A DNA stretch of 35,462 nt from positions 1-35,462 of the forward strand of contig JBJMGI010000125.1 of assembly GCA_045807945.1 (NCBI GenBank), given 5' to 3'. Below, one piece after another: positions 1-6,868 of this stretch. Every line of letters starts with the position of its first letter. Position 1 is the stretch's first letter. The position numbers were made by a program, and so were the translations under genes. This DNA is from CAVQGF01 sp045807945 (GTDB taxonomy: Bacteria > Acidobacteriota > Terriglobia > Terriglobales > Acidobacteriaceae). The notes beneath the pieces were generated by a model. The model had not been told where the DNA came from. It ran no database searches and was given only the letters and a program-made list of their open reading frames with translations.

Positions 1-717
1 AAGCCGGGCACGAAGAAGCGCGCGATGATCGTGCTGCCGCAGTGGAACTCGGACGCGATCAGCCATAACGCGTTGTGCGGGGCGTTCAGTTATTTTGGGA
101 TCGCGTCGCTGCGGCTGAGCATGCCCTATCACGATATCCGAATGCCAGCGGAGCTTAAGCGTGCGGACTACGCCGTTTCCGCGAACGTGGGCCGCACCAT
201 CGATGCCACCCGCCAGGCGGTGATTGATATCCGCTGCTGTTTGGATTGGCTGGAGCAGCAAGGGTACAAGGAATTCGGGATCCTCGGCACCAGCCTTGGC
301 TCCTGCTATGCATTCCTTGCGAGCGCGCACGACGACCGAATCAAGGTGAACGTGTTCAACCACGCGTCCATCTATTTTGCCGACGTTGTTTGGACGGGGC
401 AGTCTACGCGCCACATCCGCTCGGGCATCGAGAAGCAGATCCCGCTGGAAAGCTTGCGACAGGCGTGGCTCTCGATCAGTCCGGTCTCTTATTTTGAGAA
501 GTTCGCGGCGAAGCAGAAGAAGATCCTGCTCATCTACGCGAAGTACGACCTGACATTCCTGGAAGAGTTCTCAGTGAAGGTGGCGGAGGCCTTCAAAGAA
601 CGGCGGCTCGACCATAAGACTGTCGTGCTGCCGTGCGGCCACTACACCACCGGCGAGACGCCCTACAAATACATGGATGGCTACCACATCGTGAACTTCA
701 TCGCCCGCGCCTTTTGA
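1..717 (+). CDS. alpha/beta hydrolase family protein (5' end outside window)
   Basis: The reading frame is open from base 1 (K-P-G-T-K-K-R-A before the first Met at 25), so the gene starts upstream of the window and only its C-terminal ~238 residues are present. The nucleophile elbow G-T-S-L-G lies about 90 residues after the Met at 25. A possible catalytic Asp sits in Y-A-K-Y-D-L and a possible His in G-H-Y-T-T-G near the end, in the order expected of the alpha/beta hydrolase fold. The protein resembles the ABHD18-like/uncharacterised hydrolases rather than a lipase or esterase of known substrate. The substrate cannot be inferred. It ends at TGA 715-717, and the following bases are a purine-rich repeat rather than an obvious terminator. 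Confidence 0.8.
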   Translation, partial: KPGTKKRAMIVLPQWNSDAISHNALCGAFSYFGIASLRLSMPYHDIRMPAELKRADYAVSANVGRTIDATRQAVIDIRCCLDWLEQQGYKEFGILGTSLGSCYAFLASAHDDRIKVNVFNHASIYFADVVWTGQSTRHIRSGIEKQIPLESLRQAWLSISPVSYFEKFAAKQKKILLIYAKYDLTFLEEFSVKVAEAFKERRLDHKTVVLPCGHYTTGETPYKYMDGYHIVNFIARAF

Positions 718-721
718 ATCT

Positions 722-754
722 AGGAGGCAGGGCGCAGGAGGCGGGACGCAGGAA
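722..754. repeat. left inverted repeat flanking the four-helix-bundle gene
   Basis: This is a purine-rich stretch built on GGAGGC / GGGACGCAGGA units. Its inner 18 bases (737-754) are the reverse complement of 1141-1158 with a single mismatch. The pair encloses the gene at 757-1113, so the gene sits inside an inverted-repeat cassette of about 450 bp. It could be a REP-like dispersed repeat or the ends of a small mobile unit; no target-site duplication is evident. Confidence 0.6.
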
Positions 755-756
755 AA

Positions 757-1113
757 TCAGTTTTTGGTCGAGTTGATGAGGCCGTTTAACATCCTTCCAA
801 CCTCATCACAATCAATTTGGAGCTCTTGTTGGTCAGAGGAAGGCAAATAACCAAGATCACTTGCCAACTCAGCAAAGGTCTCTACCTCAAAAAGTGAGCC
901 TCTCGCCTGCACTAGAAAATGACAGAAATCCTTCTGAGTGCCACGGCCTTTACCTTCAGCGATGTTGGCAGGGATGGAAGTGGCAGCCCGTCGAATCTGA
1001 CTAGTAAGCCCGAAGATTTCTTCTTTAGGAAAGCCTTTGGTTAAGCTGTAGATCTTCTTTGCGAGGGCTTTAGACTTCTGCCAAACAATCAAATCGCGAA
1101 ACGTCGAGCTCAT
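757..1113 (-). CDS. four helix bundle protein (S23 / bAvd-like)
   Basis: The 118-residue product has the family's signature order: R-D-L-I-V-W-Q-K-S near the N-terminus, then F-G-L-T-S-Q-I-R-R-A-A-T-S-I-P-A-N-I-A-E-G (about residues 34-54), then F-L-V-Q-A-R-G-S-L-F-E-V-E-T. Members of this family are encoded by intervening sequences in 23S rRNA genes of some bacteria and are related to the Avd accessory protein of diversity-generating retroelements; most stand-alone copies have no known function. This copy is not in an rRNA gene. It is visibly more AT-rich than its neighbours and lies between inverted repeats (722-754 and 1127-1167). The right repeat also supplies the AGGAG upstream of its start, though with a long spacing of about 13 nt. 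This suggests transfer or mobility as a cassette; no reverse transcriptase or variable repeat is nearby. Confidence 0.85.
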   Translation of the reverse strand: MSSTFRDLIVWQKSKALAKKIYSLTKGFPKEEIFGLTSQIRRAATSIPANIAEGKGRGTQKDFCHFLVQARGSLFEVETFAELASDLGYLPSSDQQELQIDCDEVGRMLNGLINSTKN

Positions 1114-1126
1114 TCTGCGTTTGTTT

Positions 1127-1167
1127 CTCCTGCTTCCTGCTTCCTGCTTCCCGCCTCCCGCATCCTG
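1127..1167. repeat. right inverted repeat with tandem TTCCTGC units
   Basis: Three tandem 7-bp units (TTCCTGC-type, 1127-1150) are followed by TTCCCGCCTCCCGCATCCTG. Bases 1141-1158 are complementary to 737-754 with one mismatch. On the minus strand this purine-rich tract lies immediately upstream of the four-helix-bundle gene and contains its only Shine-Dalgarno-like sequence. Confidence 0.6.
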
Positions 1168-1169
1168 AT

Positions 1170-1991
1170 CTACTTGTTTTTCCAGACGGGCTTGCGCTTC
1201 TCGATCATGGCGCGGCGCGCTTCCTGCACGTCCTCAAGCGCCATCAGCTGGTTCAAGTAGATATCTTGCGATTTCTTCATTGCTTGCGCGAGCGGCAAGC
1301 CCAGCGAGCTTTGAATGACGGCCTTGGTCATCTCGAGCACGGGAGCGCTGAATTCGCCGATGCGCGCCAGGAACTCGTCGACCGTCTTCTTCAGGTCGGC
1401 TTCAGGCACAACGCGATTGACGAAGCCGAGATGCAGCGCTTCTTCGGCGGAGAGAGCTTGTCCGGTGAGGATCAGCTCATAAGTTTTCTTAGGCCCAATC
1501 AGCGCCGGCAGCATGATTGCGGCGAAGGGCGGGAAGACGCCCATCTTCACTTCCGGTTGCAAGAACTTTGCGTTAGGCGTTGCGATCACCAGATCGCCGA
1601 AGGCTACTAGTTCTGAGCCCGCGCCAACTGCTTGCCCATTCACCACAACAATCAAAGGCTTGGAGATCTCGCGGATCGCCTGGAAGATGCGATTAAACGT
1701 GTCGAGCGTCTGGAAGACGCGGTCAGACTGCGAATCTTCCAGCGAAATGCCGGCGGAGAACATCTTCTGCGGGATCTTGGCGTCCTGCGCGGCATCGAGC
1801 ACGATGCACTTGATATCGCCACGGCCGTTCAGGCTTTCGATGGCCTCGGCCAGCTCCGTCATCAATGGAACGGTGAGCACGTTGTAGGGCGGGTGGTTCA
1901 GCGTGATGTGCGCGGCGAACGAAGACGCGTCGAACTTGATGAATTTCGGAGCTTTCGCTGTCGCCGGGGCGCTGACTGCTTCTACGGGCAT
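1170..1991 (-). CDS. enoyl-CoA hydratase/isomerase family protein
   Basis: A 273-residue crotonase-fold protein. The first oxyanion-hole segment is F-S-A-G-I-S-L (about 78-84) and the second is G-Q-A-V-G-A-G-S-E-L (about 119-128). Glu127 (in G-S-E-L) and Glu147 (in Q-P-E-V-K-M-G) are 20 residues apart, matching the two catalytic Glu of rat enoyl-CoA hydratase (144 and 164), so a true hydratase is plausible. The G-V-F-P-P segment after the second Glu recalls dienoyl-CoA hydratases of aromatic degradation, but no pathway genes are nearby and the substrate is left open. Residues 1-15 are a short Ala-rich extension. The start at 1991 is supported by GAGGTGG about 5 nt upstream. It is divergent from rpiB. 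Confidence 0.88.
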   Translation of the reverse strand: MPVEAVSAPATAKAPKFIKFDASSFAAHITLNHPPYNVLTVPLMTELAEAIESLNGRGDIKCIVLDAAQDAKIPQKMFSAGISLEDSQSDRVFQTLDTFNRIFQAIREISKPLIVVVNGQAVGAGSELVAFGDLVIATPNAKFLQPEVKMGVFPPFAAIMLPALIGPKKTYELILTGQALSAEEALHLGFVNRVVPEADLKKTVDEFLARIGEFSAPVLEMTKAVIQSSLGLPLAQAMKKSQDIYLNQLMALEDVQEARRAMIEKRKPVWKNK

Positions 1992-2077
1992 AGTTCCACC
2001 TCTGAAAGGGTGCGGGGATTATGCGACGAAAGCCTGTTTTTCTCAAGCCGTATGTCTGCCGGCGAGCCGAGGTTAAA

Positions 2078-2551
2078 ATGGTCGCCATGAAGATCGCCTT
2101 AGGCGCAGACCATGCCGGCTTTGAGCTGAAAGAGAAGATCAAGGCCCGGCTCAAAGAGCAGGGCGTCGCGGTGGAAGATGAGGGGACGGCTTCGACCGAA
2201 TCGGTCGATTACCCGGATTTCGCGAGGAAAGTCGGCGAGAGCGTAGCAGCGAAGCACGCCGACCTGGGCGTCCTGGTCTGCGGGTCGGGTATCGGAATGG
2301 CCATCGCGGCGAATAAAGTGCCGGGAATCCGCGCCGCGAATGTTTCGACAGAGTACGAAGCCGAGAAGAGCCGCGAGCACAATGATGCGAACGTTGTCAC
2401 TATTGGCTCACGCATCCTCGACGACGCGAAAGCCTTCTCGATCGTGGACACTTTCCTGAAAACTGCGTTCGCGGGTGGCCGCCATCAGCAGCGCGTGGAC
2501 AAGATCGCCGCCATCGAGCGCGATGAGCGTGCTGCCGCGGGCCGGCGCTGA
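2078..2551 (+). CDS. rpiB: ribose 5-phosphate isomerase B
   Basis: Interconverts ribose 5-phosphate and ribulose 5-phosphate in the cytosolic non-oxidative pentose phosphate pathway. With the chosen start the protein is 157 residues, close to the usual ~150. Family landmarks are A-D-H-A-G-F (Asp11-His12), C-G-S-G-I-G-M-A-I-A-A-N-K with catalytic Cys68, and S-R-E-H-N-D-A-N-V-V with His101. The frame is open back to 2021, but GAGG at 2069-2072 fits ATG 2078. An ATG at 2087 (M-K-I-A-L-G) is the alternative. glyA follows after 48 bp on the same strand with no terminator, so the two may be co-transcribed. Confidence 0.95.
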   Translation: MVAMKIALGADHAGFELKEKIKARLKEQGVAVEDEGTASTESVDYPDFARKVGESVAAKHADLGVLVCGSGIGMAIAANKVPGIRAANVSTEYEAEKSREHNDANVVTIGSRILDDAKAFSIVDTFLKTAFAGGRHQQRVDKIAAIERDERAAAGRR

Positions 2552-2599
2552 ATCCAGTATGGAAACCCTGAGACGCGAACGTGTATAAAAGGTGACGCC

Positions 2600-3880
2600 A
2601 TGAAATCGAACATGTCTCGTCCGCTTGCCGAAGTCGACCCGCAAATCGCCGACGCCATTGATAACGAAGTTCGCCGCCAGCATGAAGGTCTGGAGCTTAT
2701 CGCGTCGGAAAATTTTGTGAGCGAAGCGGTGCTTGAGGCGATGGGCTCGGTATTCACGAATAAGTACGCTGAGGGATATCCCGGCAAGCGGTATTACGGC
2801 GGATGCGAGTTCGCCGACATCGTCGAGAACCTGGCGCGGGACCGCGTGAAGGCGCTGTTCGGGGCCGAGTACGCGAACGTACAGCCGCACGCTGGCTCGC
2901 AGGCAAACATGGCCGCGTATTCCGCGATCATCCAGCCGGGCGATACGGTCATGGGACTGAATCTCGCGATGGGCGGACACCTCACGCACGGGCATCCGCT
3001 GAATTTTTCGGGGAAGACCTACAACATCGTCCCTTACGGCGTGACCAAAGAAACGGAGACGATAGATTACGAAGAGCTGGAGAAGCTGGCGAAGGAGCAT
3101 CGGCCGAAGCTGATCATCGGCGGCGGCAGCGCGTATCCGCGGACCATCGATTTTGCGCGTATGCGAAAGATCGCGGATTCCGTCGGCGCGCTTTACCTGG
3201 TGGACATGGCGCACTTCGCGGGATTGGTTGCGGGCGGCGCGCATCCCTCGCCGGTGCCGCACGCGCATGTAGTCACTTCAACCACGCACAAGACACTGCG
3301 CGGACCGCGGGCGGGGATGATCTTGGCGAAGCAGGAATACGGCGCGGCGATCGATAAGGTCGTTTTCCCGGGAATGCAGGGCGGCCCGCTGGTGCACATC
3401 ATGGCGGCGAAGGCAGTCTGCTTCCTCGAAGCTTCGCAGCCCAGCTTCAAGGACTACGCGCGCCAGGTCGTTGCGAACGCGAGGACATTGGCCAAGACCC
3501 TCGCCGACGCCGGCTTCCGCATCATCTCCGGTGGCACGGACACGCACCTGATGCTGGTGGACGTCTTCGCGAAAGGGATGCTGGGCTCGGAAGCCGAAAA
3601 AGCTTTAGGCGAAGCCGGAATCACGGTGAACAAAAACGCTATCCCGTTTGACACTAATCCTCCCATGAAGCCAAGCGGGATCCGCATCGGAACCCCTGCG
3701 CTGACCACACGTGGAATGAAGGAAGCCGATATGAAGACAGTGGGGATCTGGATCGCCGAGGCTCTCGAACACCGCACCGATGCGGCCACTCTGAGGAAGA
3801 TTCGCAAGCAGGTGGAAGAGCTGGCCGAGCAGTTCCCGCTCTATCCGGAGCGCAGGGCACGTACTCAGGTCCGCGCCTAA
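2600..3880 (+). CDS. glyA: serine hydroxymethyltransferase
   Basis: PLP-dependent cytosolic enzyme that converts serine and tetrahydrofolate to glycine and 5,10-methylene-THF, the main source of one-carbon units. The 426-residue length is normal for bacterial SHMT. Visible motifs are I-A-S-E-N-F-V (34-40), Y-P-G-K-R-Y-Y-G-G (60-68), V-D-M-A-H-F-A-G-L (201-209) and the PLP-lysine motif T-S-T-T-H-K-T-L-R-G-P-R-A-G with Lys231. The start at 2600 has AAGGTGA 5 nt upstream. The 48-bp gap from rpiB holds no room for a glycine riboswitch. Residues 1-5 include a second Met at 2612, a possible alternative start. Confidence 0.97.
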   Translation: MKSNMSRPLAEVDPQIADAIDNEVRRQHEGLELIASENFVSEAVLEAMGSVFTNKYAEGYPGKRYYGGCEFADIVENLARDRVKALFGAEYANVQPHAGSQANMAAYSAIIQPGDTVMGLNLAMGGHLTHGHPLNFSGKTYNIVPYGVTKETETIDYEELEKLAKEHRPKLIIGGGSAYPRTIDFARMRKIADSVGALYLVDMAHFAGLVAGGAHPSPVPHAHVVTSTTHKTLRGPRAGMILAKQEYGAAIDKVVFPGMQGGPLVHIMAAKAVCFLEASQPSFKDYARQVVANARTLAKTLADAGFRIISGGTDTHLMLVDVFAKGMLGSEAEKALGEAGITVNKNAIPFDTNPPMKPSGIRIGTPALTTRGMKEADMKTVGIWIAEALEHRTDAATLRKIRKQVEELAEQFPLYPERRARTQVRA

Positions 3881-3971
3881 AGTAACGCCAAATTCTGCCG
3901 TCCTTCAGCCTACTTCTGGCGAATAGATTGCTTCTAACTCTTTGGTATTAAGGTCCGACCAAAGGGCAGCA

Positions 3972-4784
3972 GTGAACCGCAACAATCAAATATCGGTAGT
4001 TCTGTTCCTATCCTGTTTCCTAGCTACGGCGGTTACCTGGGCCCAACAGACGGGAACACCTGACATCAACACCATCGTCTCTCGGATGGAGCAGGCGCAG
4101 GCAGAGTCACACGCCCACATGTCTCCTTACAGCGTGACGCGGGAGTACAAATTTTTTGGCGACGACCGGGAGCATGCAAAGTCGCAGGTACTTGCGAAAG
4201 TAGATTTTGCCCCGCCCAACGAGAAGAACTACACCATTCAGCAGGCAAGCGGCTCAGGTCAAGGCGAGAAGATAACACGTAAGGTGCTGGACCACGAAAA
4301 ACAACTCACTAAGGGCGACAATTCCGCAGCGCTGAGCCGTGAAAATTACGATTTCACGTACTTGCGTTCTGAATCAATCAACGGTCGTCGCGCCTTTGTG
4401 CTGCAACTTCTACCGAAACGCACTGAAAAGAACTTGATCAAAGGGCTGGCTTGGGTAGATGCGGAGACATACCACCCGCTCAAGGTTGAGGGCGAGCCGA
4501 TGAAGACTCCTTCGTGGTGGGTGAAGAGCGTCAAGTACTTGTTCATTTTTGGTCAAGTCGGAGATATGTGGCTGCAGACGGGCATGCAAGCCGACGCAAA
4601 TGTGCGCTTGCTTGGGCGAAATACCATGGTGGCCCGCGACGTAAATTACGACCTGCCGGCGCAGATGGCCGACGCGATTCCGCCAAAGTCGATTCCCGCA
4701 CCAGCTCAGGTAGCAGCGGTGAAGAAACGCCCTACGCGGCCGGCGTTAGGGGCCGGCGTAAGCATCATCAGCGTAAGAAGGTAG
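3972..4784 (+). CDS. LolA-like secreted protein (outer membrane lipoprotein-sorting family)
   Basis: A 270-residue exported protein. The GTG at 3972 is chosen because AAAGGG lies 5 nt upstream and it gives a clean signal peptide (N-R-N-N-Q then a hydrophobic core, cleavage near T-W-A-Q). The frame itself opens earlier, with a TTG at 3942. The mature part has Q-V-L-A-K-V-D-F-A-P-P, R-R-A-F-V-L-Q-L-L-P-K and G-L-A-W-V-D-A-E-T-Y-H-P-L-K-V-E-G, the strand pattern of the LolA/LppX-like half-barrel seen in many acidobacterial secreted proteins. It probably binds a lipid or other hydrophobic ligand in the periplasm, but the ligand is unknown. Near the C-terminus the +1 frame runs on to 4867 with a Lys-rich tail; see findings. 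Confidence 0.75.
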   Translation: MNRNNQISVVLFLSCFLATAVTWAQQTGTPDINTIVSRMEQAQAESHAHMSPYSVTREYKFFGDDREHAKSQVLAKVDFAPPNEKNYTIQQASGSGQGEKITRKVLDHEKQLTKGDNSAALSRENYDFTYLRSESINGRRAFVLQLLPKRTEKNLIKGLAWVDAETYHPLKVEGEPMKTPSWWVKSVKYLFIFGQVGDMWLQTGMQADANVRLLGRNTMVARDVNYDLPAQMADAIPPKSIPAPAQVAAVKKRPTRPALGAGVSIISVRR

Positions 4785-4872
4785 TAAAGGCGGCCAAGCC
4801 GAAACCTCCAGACGCACAGGCGTCCGTCACTTCAAAGACTACGAAGAATTCCACCACTACAAATTAATTCAC

Positions 4873-4916
4873 CAAAAGTTGAATGCCCTTCGCTGTCTCT
4901 GGAGAGCGGAAGGGCA
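4873..4916 (-). terminator. probable rnpB terminator
   Basis: Bases 4905-4916 (AGCGGAAGGGCA) pair with 4884-4894 (TGCCCTTCGCT) with one bulged base. On the minus strand the hairpin follows the 3' end of the RNase P RNA and is followed by TTCAACTTTT, a modest U-rich tail. Confidence 0.6.
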
Positions 4917-4923
4917 CATTGTG

Positions 4924-5333
4924 AGTACTGGACCTGTAAGCCGAATTCTGTCGAGGACGATCATTCCTCTAGGCCCGCCATCGCTGGCGGACTCAAGCGA
5001 CCTACCCGGAAGTTCCGCGCATCGAGCCGACACGCATGCAGGCTTGCGCCTGCAACTTCTCCCCTATTTGGTCTTGCTCCGTGTGGGGTTTGCCATGCGC
5101 CGTGCATCACTGCCCGGCCGGTGCGCTCTTACCGCACCTTTTCACCCTTACCGTCGTTTGACCGACGGCGGTATTTTCTCTGTGGCACTTTCCGTCAACC
5201 GGACTTGAATCCGGCCGCCCAGGCGTTACCTGGCACATTGCTCTTTGGAGTTCGGACTTTCCTCTCCCCTCGCGGAACGGCCCGGAAAATCCGGCGTAAA
5301 CCATGAGGGCAGCGACCGCCCAGTCCAGCAATC
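4924..5333 (-). ncRNA. rnpB: RNase P RNA, bacterial type A
   Basis: The catalytic RNA of ribonuclease P, which matures tRNA 5' ends. Read on the minus strand, the conserved blocks come in order: GAGGGGAGAGGAAAGTCCGA (CR I, around 5253-5272), the GGTAACGCC-type segment near 5222-5230, AAGGGTGAAAAGGTGCGGTA followed by AGAGCGCACC (CR IV, 5120-5149), then the CCTAGA..GAATGA block and ACAGAATTCGGCTTA (CR V, about 4935-4951). The P1 stem is visible as CTGGAC near the 5' end (about 5322-5327) and GTCCAG near the 3' end (about 4928-4933). The 5' end is placed at 5333 from a perfect -10 box 7 nt upstream; the 3' end is approximate. The ~410-nt length is typical of type A. Both flanking genes are on the opposite strand. 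Confidence 0.97.
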
Positions 5334-5339
5334 TACTTC

Positions 5340-5345
5340 ATTATA
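5340..5345 (-). promoter_or_regulatory. -10 box of the rnpB promoter
   Basis: TATAAT on the minus strand, a perfect sigma-70 -10 hexamer whose +1 (G5333) coincides with the expected 5' end of RNase P RNA. The -35 region, about 17 nt further upstream (TCCAAA), is poor. Confidence 0.7.
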
Positions 5346-5427
5346 GAGCATTTTAGGCTGGATTTGGATTCAGGAGCTACCCAAGCTTTCCTAATCAACG
5401 ACCTACAATCTAGAATCACGAGTCGCT

Positions 5428-6582
5428 TTGTTCATCCTCTCCATCCTTTGCGCTGTGCTGGCGCTTTGCGGCGGCGGCTACTATGCCGCCTGCCTTATGG
5501 CTTCGCTGCGTTTTTTGACGGAGCCGAAGGCAGGGAAAAACTTCGCGCCGCCGGTCACTATTTTGAAGCCGGTCAAAGGAGCCGGCCCGGAGAGCGAATC
5601 CTGCTTCCGCTCGCATTTCCAGCTGGAGTATCCCGAGTACCAGATCGTCTTTGGAGTTGCGGAGAGAAGTGACCCCGCGGTGGCGGTGATTGAAAAGCTG
5701 CGGCGCGAATTCCCCAAGGTGGATGCGCAACTGGTTTTTTGTCCGGAACAACTGGGCGCGAACCGCAAAATCTCCAGCCTGGTGCAGATTCTTCCCGCAG
5801 CCAAGTACGAACACTTGGTGATCAACGACGCGGACATGCTCGTGAGCCCGGAATACCTGACTGAGGTAATGGCCCCGTTCGCGAACGAGAAGATGGGATT
5901 CGTTACCTGCGTCTATCGCGCTCTCCCGTCGAAGACGATCTGGTCGAAGGTGGAGGCGCTCGGAATCTGCAGCGAATTCATGCCGGCAGTGCTTCTGGCG
6001 CGGATGATCGAAGGCGGAGTCAATTTCGGATTAGGTGCGACACTCGCTTGCACGAAGAAAGCGCTCGTCGCGATGGGCGGCTTCGAAGCTTTGCTCAATC
6101 GCCTTGCCGACGACTACGACCTTGGCACGGGCATCAAGCGCTCGGGATTTGCGACCGCGCTTTCGCCGTATATCCCCGAGACGCACGCTCCGGATTACGA
6201 TCTGCACGGATTCTGGAATCACCAGATTCGCTGGAACCGCACGGTGCGCGACGCGCGTCCAGCAGGCTACGCGGGATTGATCTTCACCTTCGGAATTTTC
6301 TGGTCACTGCTGGCGATGCTCTTCTCGCACGGAGCACTCTGGTCGTCGCTGCTGTTCGCTGCGGTGTTCGGAATGCGTTACCTGGTGGCGATCGGCGCGG
6401 GCGGCATCGTTCTCAACGATCAATTTTTGATCCGCGATCTCTGGCTGTTGCCATTGCGTGACGCGATGAGCATGGCGGTGTGGGTCGGAAGCTACTTCGG
6501 AAAAACGGTGGTGTGGCGGGGTGAGCGTTTCGTTCTGAGCGACGGGACGATTCAGTCCGCGAAAGCAGATCCCTCGGAATGA
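5428..6582 (+). CDS. hpnI: HpnI-like / ceramide glucosyltransferase-like glycosyltransferase
   Basis: A 384-residue membrane glycosyltransferase of the GT21-like group that includes HpnI, which transfers N-acetylglucosamine to bacteriohopanetetrol in hopanoid biosynthesis. Residues 1-24 form an N-terminal membrane anchor. The catalytic core carries I-N-D-A-D-M-L (the D-x-D-type motif, Asp134 and Asp136), A-D-D-Y-D-L-G (227-233) and H-Q-I-R-W (265-269), the (Q/R)xxRW acceptor motif of this group. Two or three hydrophobic segments follow (about 282-345). The only start near the open end of the frame is TTG 5428; it lacks a good Shine-Dalgarno, and GTG 5455 would truncate the first membrane segment. 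No other hpn gene is in the window, so a different lipid acceptor is possible. Confidence 0.75.
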   Translation: MFILSILCAVLALCGGGYYAACLMASLRFLTEPKAGKNFAPPVTILKPVKGAGPESESCFRSHFQLEYPEYQIVFGVAERSDPAVAVIEKLRREFPKVDAQLVFCPEQLGANRKISSLVQILPAAKYEHLVINDADMLVSPEYLTEVMAPFANEKMGFVTCVYRALPSKTIWSKVEALGICSEFMPAVLLARMIEGGVNFGLGATLACTKKALVAMGGFEALLNRLADDYDLGTGIKRSGFATALSPYIPETHAPDYDLHGFWNHQIRWNRTVRDARPAGYAGLIFTFGIFWSLLAMLFSHGALWSSLLFAAVFGMRYLVAIGAGGIVLNDQFLIRDLWLLPLRDAMSMAVWVGSYFGKTVVWRGERFVLSDGTIQSAKADPSE

Positions 6583-6589
6583 CAACCCT

Positions 6590-6733
6590 TTATAGCCGTC
6601 GCGGCCCTGTCGGCTCGGGCTCTTGCACTGGGCCCGGAGGATTGACCTCGGGTGCTCCCGGCGGTTCTTTGATGGGCTCAACCGGATCGTGGTCGGGTGG
6701 GACGGGAATATCGGGTTCCTGACGTAGTTGCAT
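6590..6733 (-). CDS. possible small proline-rich protein
   Basis: A 47-residue frame whose sequence is almost entirely P/E/D-rich (P-D-I-P-V-P-P-D-H-D-P-V-E-P-I-K-E-P-P and similar), the composition of small acidic Pro-rich bacterial proteins of unknown function. AGGA lies just upstream of ATG 6733 but with short spacing. The frame stays open upstream to 6895, where D-G-S-R-V-L-K-N-L-S-I-G-A could be the tail of a PAS-like domain, but that longer form would overlap the start of the permease gene on the other strand. It may be real, or a remnant of a longer gene. No function is proposed. Confidence 0.35.
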   Translation of the reverse strand: MQLRQEPDIPVPPDHDPVEPIKEPPGAPEVNPPGPVQEPEPTGPRRL

Positions 6734-6868
6734 CCTTCCTAAGATGCATCGCACTTCCCGCGCGAACACCTGCTCTCCATCCACTAGCTTTGCTCCAATC
6801 GAAAGATTTTTCAAAACGCGGGAACCGTCCGCACGTCTATGACGTAGCTCTCTTTGACTGGGGTGTCC

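Noticed and set aside
1127..1167. CRISPR-like or microsatellite array
   Set aside because: Only three 7-bp units without spacers; better explained as part of the inverted repeat flanking the four-helix-bundle gene.
2552..2599. Riboswitch upstream of glyA
   Set aside because: The 48-bp gap is too short for a glycine or THF riboswitch and shows no strong structure.
2408..3268. Long antisense frame (286 codons) across rpiB and glyA
   Set aside because: Arg/His-rich antisense shadow of two well-conserved genes; no recognisable family and no ribosome-binding site.
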